DNA of 64,000 nucleotides from Aspidiotus rigidus (lineage: Eukaryota > Arthropoda > Insecta > Hemiptera > Diaspididae). The notes under the pieces are model-generated. The model ran no database searches. It was not told where the DNA came from and worked only from the letters and a program-made list of their open reading frames with translations. The stretch spans positions 62,001-126,000 of the forward strand of contig JAVHKY010000044.1 in the NCBI GenBank assembly GCA_035079385.1, read 5' to 3'. Shown here in pieces: positions 54,330 to 64,000 of this stretch. The translations under genes were made by a program, and so were the position numbers. Position 1 is the stretch's first letter; the number at the start of each line of letters is the position of its first letter.

Positions 54330-55500
54330 ACAAGAGTACTTTCGGGTGTCATCCCATCATCAATTGGATCGCAACTGGAGAACAAAGAAACAACAGACAC
54401 CACGTGAACCCCAATGGGCCGAAGTATGCCAACATAGTGGAAGAGATCTTGAGCCAGAACTACGGCCGCTTCATCAACAGGTTCTACAGTCAGGAAAAGG
54501 GACTTGCGATATGAATGATATGGACAACAAGATATTGAAGGGAAGCAAGTTCAGAAACTCGATCGAACACTGCGCTAGATATGTAGACGATCCTAATTGT
54601 GTGGTCAGGTAATGAAAGACAGGTGGACCTATTCCTTTCGGAAATGAATGCTCTGGATGAGAGTATCAAATTCACAAAGGAAAAAGGCAATGAGACCATC
54701 GACTATTCGGACCTTACACTCGCACTGGAGAACAACAGGATAGAATACAAAGTCTACAGAAAGTCGACGCATACAGACAACGTCATCCCAAATGACTCCT
54801 ACCACCGCCCCATGCACAAGTTAGCGGCAATCCAGAAATAGTGCTATCGAGAAATTTCTGTCCTCAAGAACAACGAAGAGAAAAGGAAAAAGATCGAGAT
54901 AGTAAAGCAGATCGCAGAAGCCAATGGCTACCATAGAGGTGGGGTGGACGGAGTCTTTGGGAAAATGGAAATGAAGAAGGGAACCCATGATGTCATAGTG
55001 AGAAAGTACTCCGGATCGATACCACACATAGGAAAGTACACAAACAAGATGATAAAGGTGTTCAATGGCTACGATGTAAATGTGAGTATCCAGAATAACC
55101 AACCTATGGTGAAGAGAATCAGCAATTACCAGACGGAAGAAAAAGACAAGGAAAGCTTGAGCGGAGTGTACAAGCTTAGTTGTGAGCAACACGAGGGCAT
55201 CTACATTGGTGAGACTGGGAGAAATTTTGAGATCAGGAAAAGAAAGCACAAACATTCAAGGGAGAAAGAAGATGGAAAGTAACTGTTTGGTAAACACTGT
55301 AACGAAGAGGAATATTTGAAAAAATACATGTAGAGAATCGCACAAAAAGAAGAAAGCTCTGGAAAAAAACGGAGATTGCAAAAGCAAAGAGGAAGAAAGA
55401 CAGCCTCTTGAACGAAAAATCTAATCACACTTGACAGCGAAAAATTATTCGGCCTGGTCATTTGACGAGAGAAGATCAGAACCAACAAATAAGATGGTAA
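54330..55500 (+). mobile_element. Penelope-like element, third family
   Basis: The fragment shows an RT segment with a decayed ARYVDD box (about 54573-54590), thumb, linker and GIY-YIG domain, in that order, on the plus strand. Ends are not resolved and no target duplication was found. It is followed at 55535 by a very AT-rich block. Confidence 0.82.
54525..55282 (+). pseudogene. Penelope-like reverse transcriptase / GIY-YIG, broken
   Basis: SIEHCARYVDD is in one frame and WSGNERQVDLFLSEMNALDESIKFTKEKG, IEYKVYRKSTHTDNVIPNDSYH and MHKLAA in the next, with a stop at 54839. After a deletion of the ~30 residues that normally follow 'MHKLAA' come EIVKQIAEANGYHRGGVDGV and MIKVFNGYDVNVSIQ. GVYKLSC and IYIGETGRNFEIR form an intact-looking GIY-YIG core (about 55166-55240). 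The frame ends early at 55282. The RT is dead. Confidence 0.85.
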
Positions 55501-55534
55501 GAAACCAGGTAGCCGATAGAAACGCAGTATTCAA

Positions 55535-56830
55535 GACAATAATTATTATAATTATTATTATTAGAATTATTTCTATCATTTGATTATTTTCTAAGAATGA
55601 AATGAAAAATAATATTTTAAATATTAGAATTTTAAGAAATCAATGACTTTGAAATTTCGATTTGAATATTTAAATTTAAATTCAATATTAAATTTGCTTG
55701 ACAAATTAATATAATCATTTTTATAAATTTTTATTTCATGTTAATTGTAACAATTTTAATTAAATCTTGATATTGAAAACTTGAAAAGTTATTAATGATA
55801 TTATTTTGAAAAAAATTTAATTTGTACTAAGAATTTATAAAAATTAAATTTATTTATTTTATGAAAATGTTTCAATTGGAAATTAAATATAATATTTATT
55901 TATATTAATGAAATATTTCGTACCTGTATTATAATTACTTTCATTTTATTTGAAATTGAATTAATAATTATTATCGCTTTAATAATTATATTTAATATTA
56001 TTAATTATAAAATACTATTTATTACCATATTTTTTATATTTATATTTATTATAACAATAATAAATGTTTAATTGGAATAACTTACATTATTCTATATTGA
56101 ATTTTTCAATTTTAGATTTAAAATTAATAATTGCTACAATCATCAGTAGTTTATATAAATTTTTCTTAAATAATATTGATAATGAATAAAATTAAAATTA
56201 TAACTCAAATATATTGAAATTTATTTTCAATAATTAAAATTTTTTATTAATAAATTCATCAATTAAATTATCAATTTCAATATTATTTATTATATGTATC
56301 TGAATTATTTTCTTCTGTTTTTTTTTATACATACAATTTAAATAAGTATCTTAATTTATTTTTTAATAAAAATTTCTATTTAATTATATTTCAAGAATAA
56401 TTTTTATTATTACTATTCTAATAATAAATTATTATTCATTTTATATTAAAATAAAAAAATTTAATTCATTTATTAGAAATAATAATTTGTATTAATTTGA
56501 TAATCAAATTTGAATATAGAAACTTTAATAAAACTTCATTGTCATTGGTTATAATCATTCATTTAATTGAATAGATTAACTTTTTCAATTATATCAATTT
56601 CAATACAATTAATAATTATTATGATAATAGGTGTTATTATAATATTATTTATAGTAATTAAATTTCTGAATTTTTTATTTATTAGTACAAAAATCTATAT
56701 AATAATTATCAAAGAAAAATATTAAAATTATTAAAAATAAATAGAATAAATAATAATTAAAAAATATTCTACTACAAATAAAATTATAAATTTAACTGAT
56801 CCTAATTCTAAATTAAATGATTCTTATGAG
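55535..56830. repeat. Very AT-rich block, ~1.3 kb
   Basis: Composition and words (AATTATTATTA, TTTATTAATA) match the block at 42902-43948, apparently in opposite orientation in part. It contains no open frame of note and changes abruptly to normal composition at both ends. Confidence 0.8.
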
Positions 56831-57279
56831 GGGTGAAAATGAAAAAATAAGAACTATTTTAAGGAGATCTATTTCCTTCGAGTTGCCATGCATAATAGAA
56901 GGCCTCCCTTGTACAAATAGATCTGAACAAAGTATGGATGAAAAATTTTGATAGATAATTCTGAAAAATAGAAATTGAAAGATGATTGTAGTTGGCGATA
57001 ATCAATCACCAATTTCAGGATAAATGTGGGAATATCAAGTAGAGAAGAACACTCAGTCGACAGCAGCCGTCAGATATCTAATTACGGATAAGAGATGATG
57101 AAGCCAGAAGTGGCCAGTACCAATCGAGTTATTGATGAAGAAGCCGGAAAAGGGTACTGAGAAAGAGGTCGATCATTGAGATTGTACAAGTTGTCGAACG
57201 CTATTCTTGATGGCGTTCGACAAATAAATTGCTAGTTATAATAGAATTATTTACTATATTAGACCTTTTGAGAGAGGAT
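56831..57279. other. Unassigned, with a short hairpin
   Basis: AGATCTATTT at 56866-56875 and AAATAGATCT about 50 bases later form a 10-bp inverted repeat. No gene. Confidence 0.4.
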
Positions 57280-58270
57280 ATTGGAAGCTTTGGTGAACAC
57301 AGAAATGCCTGCATACCTGCTCAGGATGATCAGCATCTGCCTTAGCCATCTAGAAATCCAAGCAGAGACAGTGAAGCGCCCAGATAATCAAGGGGTGCCA
57401 CAGGAGTCAGTCCTAAGGCTGCTCGAGTCACATTTAACGGGATTTTGAATACAAAGCTGCCACCAGACGAGACGTGCGCACTGCCGAAACAACTGTAGCG
57501 GCGGAGACCAAGGTAAACCGAGCTCCAGAAGCAATGATGCGTTAGATCGAGTCAGACAGACTAGAACTTGCGGTAGGTCAGGCGGTAGCCATTATATTCA
57601 CTTCAGTCCACCCACCTTTCGCCTGCAAGGTGTGAAAATCAAGACCATGAAGGTAGGAATCTGTTTTGACTCAAAGCTAAGCTTCAGGCACCATTACCAG
57701 AAAAGGCGAGCAGGCGCGCGCCACCTAATAAGAAACCTATAGGAGAGCCGAGAGAAGCAAGAAGAAAGATTGTGATGAGCATCGTCTCGCCTACTCTCCT
57801 GTAAGGGTCAACTCAATGAAGATACTCACAAAAGGAGACAGATGGCAAAGATTCAACGAGGAGCTGCGCTCAAATACCTACCGCATTTTCTCGACAAAGG
57901 CTCTTTGCGTACTAGCACGTTCACCACCAATCAAGCTCCTTGCTGGGGAGAGAGCGACGTTGTTCAAAGCAAAAAAAGAGGACACAGACCGATCAAGAAG
58001 CTTTACGGGTCAACTCGCTTGAGAAATGAAATGCAAGAATTGCTCAGAATGAGCTGGATAAATGAACGACCCGTGCCCTTGATGAGTGGATGAACTGAGA
58101 TTATGGTCAGCTGAACTTCCACCTGAAGCAGGTGTTGAGCGGCCATGGCTGCTTCAAGTTGAGGATAGTTGAGAAGGCAACGTGCAACCACGGGTGGGAT
58201 GATGGACCACAGCACATCTGAGGCGTAAGTGGAACAAGCTTAGTCGGTCTCTTCCTAAGATCGCAGTCGA
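57280..58270 (+). pseudogene. R1-clade LINE remnant
   Basis: It begins in the RT palm (NTEMPAYLLRMISICLSH and a decayed GVPQ(G)SVL at about 57397), passes a damaged motif C, then KTMKVGICFDSKLSFRHHYQK (the conserved post-catalytic segment). It ends in the R1-type C-terminal region, where DRWQRFNEELR and HGCFK can be read. Many frames are needed. R1 elements normally insert in 28S rDNA; I see no rDNA flanks here. Confidence 0.7.
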
Positions 58271-58569
58271 TGAAGCGTTGGCTCCAAGTAGCTTGGTAAT
58301 CACCATGCTAGATTCCGGAGAAAGCATGAAAGTAGGTGTCTGCACTTACAGCCACAGTCATGAAGAAGAAGATGAACCTGACAGAACAACGTTGCCTAAT
58401 CGACACATGTATACCATCCATATACAGATGTGCAGGAAGAAAAGAAAGAGGAAAAGACTGCAACGGCGATCTACCATACCCAAGGTGGTAATTGTTGTGT
58501 GTTCTTAAGTTTTGCGTACCCGGGGGCACTGCAGCTTGGCGGTGCCGAGAAGGAGAGTGGGTACGCCAC

Positions 58570-58760
58570 ATTGAAGTTAGAGTTCAGTTCACACCTTTCG
58601 CCTGCAAGGTGTGGAGGTAACGAAGCATCTGGGAATATGATTTGATACAAAGCTGAGTTTCAGGCACCATTTCCTGATGGCAGGGTAGTGACCTGAGCCG
58701 TGTAATGACAAACCTGAGAGAGTCAAGCGAAGCAAGAAGAAATATACGACGGTTTACTAT
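58570..58760 (+). pseudogene. Second R1-type fragment
   Basis: The stretch CCTTTCGCCTGCAAGGTGTG through AGCTGAGTTTCAGGCACCATT repeats 57618-57780 with many differences, so it is a separate or duplicated piece of the same R1-like family. Confidence 0.65.
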
Positions 58761-58769
58761 CACATAGAG

Positions 58770-61700
58770 ATCAAAAATTAATGTAAAACTCAATCTTCTT
58801 GTAATCCTTTCTCGAATCTTCAGTTTTCAAGCTTCAAATCGTTTCACAGTACTCCGAAGTAAAAGTATAAAATACGGAAAGACAGTTTACTTAATTGTGT
58901 GGGGTGAATCACCAAGAAAATTATGTGGACACATTCACAAAAACGCACTTTCAAGGAATAGAGAGATCTTGTTCAAACGCAAAAATTACAATTTTGTAGA
59001 AGATGAGAGGCGTTTCCCTTAGCATGTTGCAGTCGCACCTGGACGCATATTGTTGGTCGATTTCGAGCAAGGAAGAATCCGAGACGGCATTAGAAACACA
59101 TACCACAGAATTTCAACAACCGACTTTGTTCAAGCAATTTTTAGTTCGGTTCCTCGTAGTGCAGCTTGGGTAACGCAAAATGAATAGGAAATCCTGTGGA
59201 TTACATTTTCCGGGGATAGATCGCTTCATAAATCAATGACTTGACGGTAGATCGCTACTAAAGCAGCACCTAGAAACCTTCATTCTGAGGTGGGCATCCT
59301 CTTCATCGCGCCGCTCTCTTTACGTTTTTTCTGTAGAGGTGAATACAAGGAAAATCGATTCGATAACGATCACGATGCAAATTATACACGTAAATTGAGT
59401 CCATAAATACTCGCTGTTGTACAACTTATGTAATTGTTATTTCTGCATCGCTTGACTATTTCCAACAGAAATGGTGATGAGATGAAACGAGAATGGTGCG
59501 GATAGGCGACTATGAAAAGCTGGAAAATAGAGAGAAATTCGACAGGTGAAAAGAAAACACACGACAAAAACTCGACGCAATACATTCCAAATCTAAAGAT
59601 TCCTCAAGCATAACAACAACTGTTTGGCGTGTGCGAGTCGCAAAGATTGACGTCCAATGTAGCATCGTGTCGAACGAAAGAAAATCAACAATGTTAGAGG
59701 GAAAAAAACAACAATAATAATTATTCGAACCTCTTCGATGTCGCTCTCCACGCACTAATCGACTGATGTGTATTAGTCTACACTCTCGTCAATTCCTTTA
59801 AAGGGAAAGCGGAAGCTCTATTATCGTCTCTCTTCTTCCAATCCACTTTCTCAACCACTCCTTTTTGCGCGCGAGTGCTCTTCCGTCCGAGTGAGCAAAT
59901 ACCATGCACATTGTATATGCGTTATACCGTTTTTTCTACACACGTATACCTAGGACCCCAAAAATGCCCGAATGAGTACACGGTGAGCCACTTTTGAAAT
60001 GTACCAAAATTGCGTGCACGCGGTAATTCTGTGTATGCGTGCATATGAGAATAATAAAAAAAATTATTTTACGACATAATAATAAGGTAATAATACTGTA
60101 TATTAAATGCTGTCAACGACGATAATGATGAGCGTATGTATGCGAGTTCGCGTGCAATAAATTCCTTAATTTCCACGAGTATTGACTCCATACCTTGGGT
60201 ATATGTATAGAAACAGTACCTGAGGGGAACACACCTCACCGTAGGTACCGTTGCTCTACATCGTAAAACGTAATTTATCATCTTTCAGACGAATGTTAAA
60301 CAAATGTCGATAATTTCGTGCATATATTGCACATCGCATTTTCCGAATACGCGCGCATAATATAGGTCTTCCCTTCGTTTACACGCGAGATTTCCATCTC
60401 TTTGACCTTCTTTCCAGGACTCCACTCGCACCTTCGTTTTTCCTTTCTCTCGCCTTCATCCACAGTGCAGTGTCGACGTAAATAAAAGCTTTCCGATGTA
60501 TACATGGTGGTTGACCAACAATAACAATAATACGCCAAGTCGAGTCATGACTTTCCGCGCTGGCTGTATGCTGCGATGATAATCCAATCGCTCGCCTTCG
60601 CGTCTGTTGTAATATTTTTCAGGAAATTCGAATAATTGACGGCGACGTTACGGTTCACGAACTTTTTATACCCAAGTTCGTTCTATAAAAACTAGGCTAA
60701 TAAAAAATCAACTCTCGCGAACGAAATTAACACGCTGTTGTAATAAAAAACACATACACGCATGGATAGCTAAGCAAGATTTTTCGTACACATATGCACA
60801 TGCACGAATCGGACGACGATCATCATCATCATCAAGAGAATACCTGACCGCTAATTAAAATTCCAAAATACTCGTACGCGGACTGTGTTGTAGGTAGGTA
60901 TATTTTCTCTTCTTTTCGAAAAGCCGTCCAAATATTTTCGTAATATCCAGTACAGAATATCATCATCTTGTCGGCATATACTGTATAGCATGTACAAAGA
61001 AGTGAAGACGATTGTAAATGCTGTACCCAGAGTTGACACTTTGTACGGAGGCTCAGGTGGACCGATGGTCCGCCGAGATTTTCGAAGCTTACTGTACGTG
61101 TGCACTTATATCGCGTACTGTATTTTCGTGCGCCCATTGATGATAATGAATGTGTACGTGCATTTGCTAGATGGATGGCCCAAATGGTACACGTAGAATT
61201 ATTTAGATATTCGACTAATTTAAATTCTTTTCTCATTCGTCATTTCAACATTATGCTGAGTACGTTGCTTTGGGGATGCGGTGCGACGAGAAGCGACAAC
61301 GAGCGGACCTTCTTTCTTTTTTTTTTTTTTTTTTTACTACCTAGACGGTAAATCTTCTCTCATTTCAGATTCAATTCTGTTTTTGATGATAGTATACACC
61401 GTTCAAGCGCGATCAATAAAACGGAGTATACCTGCCTTTTTTTTTTATCGGAGTCGTGAAACGCGGCTACACAAGAAAACCGAAATATATTAAATTCGCT
61501 GACTCCACGATTAACTTTGAAAGAACGAAAATACGGGGCTGTTATACCTATATTAGAGAATATTATTTTTATTTACGGCCAGCTCGTGAGTAAACAAACA
61601 TCAAAAGAATAATTTATTTTCATTAAAGAAGAATCGGGAACATACGGTAACTACGGATAAACGAACCCACCCATAACAAAATTTGCGTTTAGGTATCTCT

Positions 61701-62180
61701 ACTTTGTACCTCAAAGAAAAAAGAAGGAGGAAACTGGGTTATTTAAAAGTACGTTATTATATTTATAAATCATTTTCTTCTTTTTCTATTTTCAGTGTCC
61801 TAATAGCTGAGTACGAGTTACTGAAAAGAATTTTTAAACTACTGTATAATAGAGCGGAACGAATTCCTTTAATTTCTATATGATTCTCATCAGACTTCAC
61901 TATTCCTCATTCCTTTTTGATTTTTCATTCGTATTATTATCTAAAAAAAAAAAAAACAACTCTCTTCTGGGGTGCAAAAATTGAAGATCATCTTTCACGA
62001 CTTCTTTCAGCTCTTTAGGCAGGGAATGCTCTCGCAAAATCCTAAGGTCATCGAGAAACGAAGGTGCCCCAAATCCCCTGCGGTGTACTAAGATGACAAA
62101 CGACGAGTACGTTCTCTTTTCAAGTCCCGCCAGGACGCAAGTGCAGAAAATAAATCAAATAGGGCGCAAAGTGAATTTGA
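58770..62180. other. Long stretch without a recognisable gene
   Basis: Contains a (CAT)n run at about 60821-60833 and poly-T runs near 61315-61335. The 134-codon minus frame at 60832-61236 overlaps other frames on both strands and has no motif. Nothing else was identified. Confidence 0.4.
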
Positions 62181-62375
62181 ACTTGGAAAAATTTCGACTC
62201 TTGAGCCATAATATAGGAGGAGGACTTCGAAAAATTCCAACTTTCGGGCCATAATATATATGATAAGATAGGGACCTGAGAAAATTTCGACTTTTGGGCT
62301 ATGTTCGAATTTCGACACTTAGCTATAATATAGGAAAGAGACTTGAAAGAATTTCGAGTTTTCGAGCCATAAAAC
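62180..62375. repeat. ~45-bp monomers, inverted orientation
   Basis: Four or five units of the type ACTTGGAAAAATTTCGACTC + GAGCCATAATATAGGAGG. The last unit is interrupted by the MITE at 62378. Confidence 0.8.
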
Positions 62376-62377
62376 TA

Positions 62378-62742
62378 CACAAAAAAAAAAAAAAAATTGA
62401 AAAATGCATGAACGAAACTAAACGATTCTAGAAGTATTGTCGACGCTGATCACGATACCGTTGACCGTTTTTCAAAATTGGCTCTGGTTATCGAGAAATG
62501 AACATATCAAGTTCCCGCGAATCGTAGCGACGCGCAGTGAATGGTACCCAGCTATGGAATTTTTCGAGTACGAGAACATACACTGCGCGTCGCTATGATT
62601 CGCGGGAACTTGATATGTTCATTTCTCGATAACCAGAGCCAATTTTGAAAAACGGTCAACGGCATCGTGATCAGCGTCGACAATACTTCTAGAATCGTTT
62701 AGTTTTGTTCATGCATTTTTCAATTTTTTTTTTTTTTTTGTG
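62378..62742. mobile_element. Foldback MITE with TA target duplication, copy 2
   Basis: It begins CACAAAAAAAA and ends TTTTTTTTGTG, with TA at 62376-62377 and 62743-62744. Arms of about 150 bp or more pair almost fully (ATTCTAGAAGTATT through TCAAGTTCCCGCGAATC). It is very similar to 31707-32046 and retains the ~28 bp missing from that copy's left arm. It has inserted into a ~45-bp repeat monomer. Confidence 0.93.
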
Positions 62743-63196
62743 TAATGTAATGTGTGATGGGAGGAGAGCTTGAGCTTAACCACGCATATTACGCGCTAAA
62801 CCAGGTTTAATTTAACGGATGAATTTTGACCAGGTGAGCTTTTTGAAATCAAGTTAATTAGTTGGTACAAGCGACACTTCGAAAAACATTTCAACTTTCC
62901 AGCCGTAATGATGTCATAGTACAACATACTGTCTATCCAAGTCACGACGACGTCACATTAACGTCCTAGATTGACTTCTAATATACCTATCTATATCACG
63001 ATGACGTCATAGCAATACCCTAGATCAACTTTTAATATGTCTACCTAGGTTACAACGATGTCATAGTAACGTCCTAGGTTGACTTCTAATACACTGATCT
63101 AGATCACGATGACGTCATAGTGATGCCCTAGATAGATCAACTTTTAATATGTCTATCTTGGTTATGATGACGTCATAGCAACGTCCCAGACCAACC

Positions 63197-63292
63197 TCTC
63201 TCTCAATAAGGTATGTTTACCCGATAATAAAGAGGTTCACTCTTAGGAAGTTGGACAGGGTGGGTGGAGGCTCATGGGGACAGGCAACGCAA

Positions 63293-63350
<58 letters not shown>

Positions 63351-63547
63351 TATTTTTTTTTCCACATTATTACTATTATTATTATTATTGTTTTTTTTTT
63401 TTTTTTTTTTAATTATTAGGTATGTTTAGTAATATTAATATTATTGATAGGTATGTAATTATAAGTGGTGTCACCTGTAATTGGTCCGTGGACTGTCGGT
63501 GGCACCACTATAAAATAAATAAATAAATAAAATAAAATAAAATAAAA
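63197..63547 (+). mobile_element. LINE 3'-tail-like insertion in the satellite
   Basis: The right part holds AGTGGTGTCACC and GGTGGCACCACT, a near-perfect 12-bp hairpin stem, followed by (TAAA)n and A-rich sequence. That is typical of a LINE 3' end. The left part holds GGTGGAGGCTC and GGGGACAGGC. A long ATT microsatellite has grown inside it. Confidence 0.6.
63292..63421. repeat. (ATT)n microsatellite with poly-T
   Basis: About 20 uninterrupted ATT units, then T runs and a shorter ATT run. Confidence 0.95.
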
Positions 63548-64000
63548 AAACTTTTAATACATCAACCTCGGTCATGATGATGCTATATTATAACATCCTA
63601 GATTGACTTCAAACATATCTATCTAGGTCACAATGACGTAATGCCTTAGATCAACTTTACATCTATCTTAGTCGAAATGACGTCGTAGTAACGTCCTAGA
63701 TTGATTTTTAATGTATTTATCTTAGTCATGATGACGTTATAGGAACGTCTTATATCATCTTTCGATATATCTATCGTGGTCACGATGACTTCATAATATG
63801 GTGTCTTAGATTGGCTACCAATACATCTGTCTTGGTCATGATGAAACGCCCTAGATCAAATTTCAATATGTCTGTCTTGGTCGTTATAATGCCATAGAGA
63901 CGTCCTGAATTGACTTTTGATGTACCTATCTTGGTCGTGACGACGTCATAGAAACGTCCTAGATCAACTTTTAATACATCTATCTTGGTCATTATAGTCA

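Larger units (their letters stand above)
62925..64000. repeat. Satellite of ~54-bp monomers in alternating A/B order
   Basis: Each monomer holds TCA(C/T)GATGACGTCATAG, then CCTAGAT, then a variable part. Type A continues TTGACTT and type B CAACTTTTAATA. A and B alternate through most of the array, giving a ~108-bp higher-order unit. One LINE-tail insertion (63197-63547) breaks it. It continues to the end of the window. Confidence 0.9.

Noticed and set aside
60832..61236. 134-codon minus frame
   Set aside because: Several overlapping frames on both strands and no motif; I consider it chance.
1..64000. CRISPR array, bacterial operon, prophage or defence system
   Set aside because: The repeats are satellites, minisatellites and transposon ends without CRISPR-like spacers, and reading frames and splice signals are eukaryotic.

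Overview
This is eukaryotic nuclear DNA, most likely from an arthropod and probably an insect. The one gene I can name firmly, an ARL4-type small GTPase, has the N-terminus MGATM as I remember it from insect Arl4. The mobile elements (Penelope-like, Jockey and R1 retroelements, MITEs) also fit an insect. I see no bacterial operons, CRISPR array or phage genes. Host genes are sparse. Most recognisable sequence is retroelement debris, non-autonomous DNA elements and tandem repeats, many nested in one another.

Layout. 1-14.8 kb: a Penelope-like element (PLE; 1456-3289) with a 13-bp target duplication, inverted pseudo-LTR arms, a GIY-YIG domain and hammerhead-like motifs; blocks of a repeat family carrying the motif AACAGGGAACCTGTTTTAT; a second PLE family (5.65-6.87 kb) split by one of those blocks; a third PLE fragment (10.36-11.48 kb) between copies of a degenerate minisatellite; and a candidate host exon at 12.6-12.8 kb. 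14.9-16.0 kb: a 367-codon coiled-coil gene resembling CFAP100/CCDC37. 17.4-26.6 kb: a fourth PLE fragment, more repeat blocks, a 1.18-kb element with ~87-bp terminal inverted repeats, and a perfect 32-bp-arm hairpin. 30.3-32.4 kb: a Jockey reverse transcriptase split by a 1.19-kb insertion with an 8-bp duplication, which itself contains a TA-flanked MITE. 32.5-37.6 kb: a tandem duplication carrying a 265-bp MITE with an 8-bp duplication, a PLE-derived inverted-arm insertion, and a 647-bp TRIM-like element whose two terminal repeats differ by one base. 39.8-40.45 kb: ARL4 on the minus strand. 42.9-43.9 and 55.5-56.8 kb: very AT-rich blocks. 46.2-49.3 kb: a Jockey element whose 5' part is inverted, followed by other LINE and PLE fragments. 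51.2-52.0 kb: an internally deleted LINE derivative. 54.3-55.5 kb: another PLE. 57.3-58.8 kb: R1-clade remnants. 62.4-64 kb: a second TA-flanked MITE and a satellite with alternating A/B monomers, interrupted by a LINE tail.

The host genes do not form a pathway. ARL4 is a membrane-trafficking and actin-signalling GTPase and the CFAP100-like protein would be axonemal. All retroelement reading frames I could follow carry stops or frameshifts, so none looks able to move on its own. Several insertions look young: the TRIM with near-identical terminal repeats, and two repeat copies about 31 kb apart that are roughly 95% identical by eye. All calls come from reading the sequence; no database search or folding program was run.
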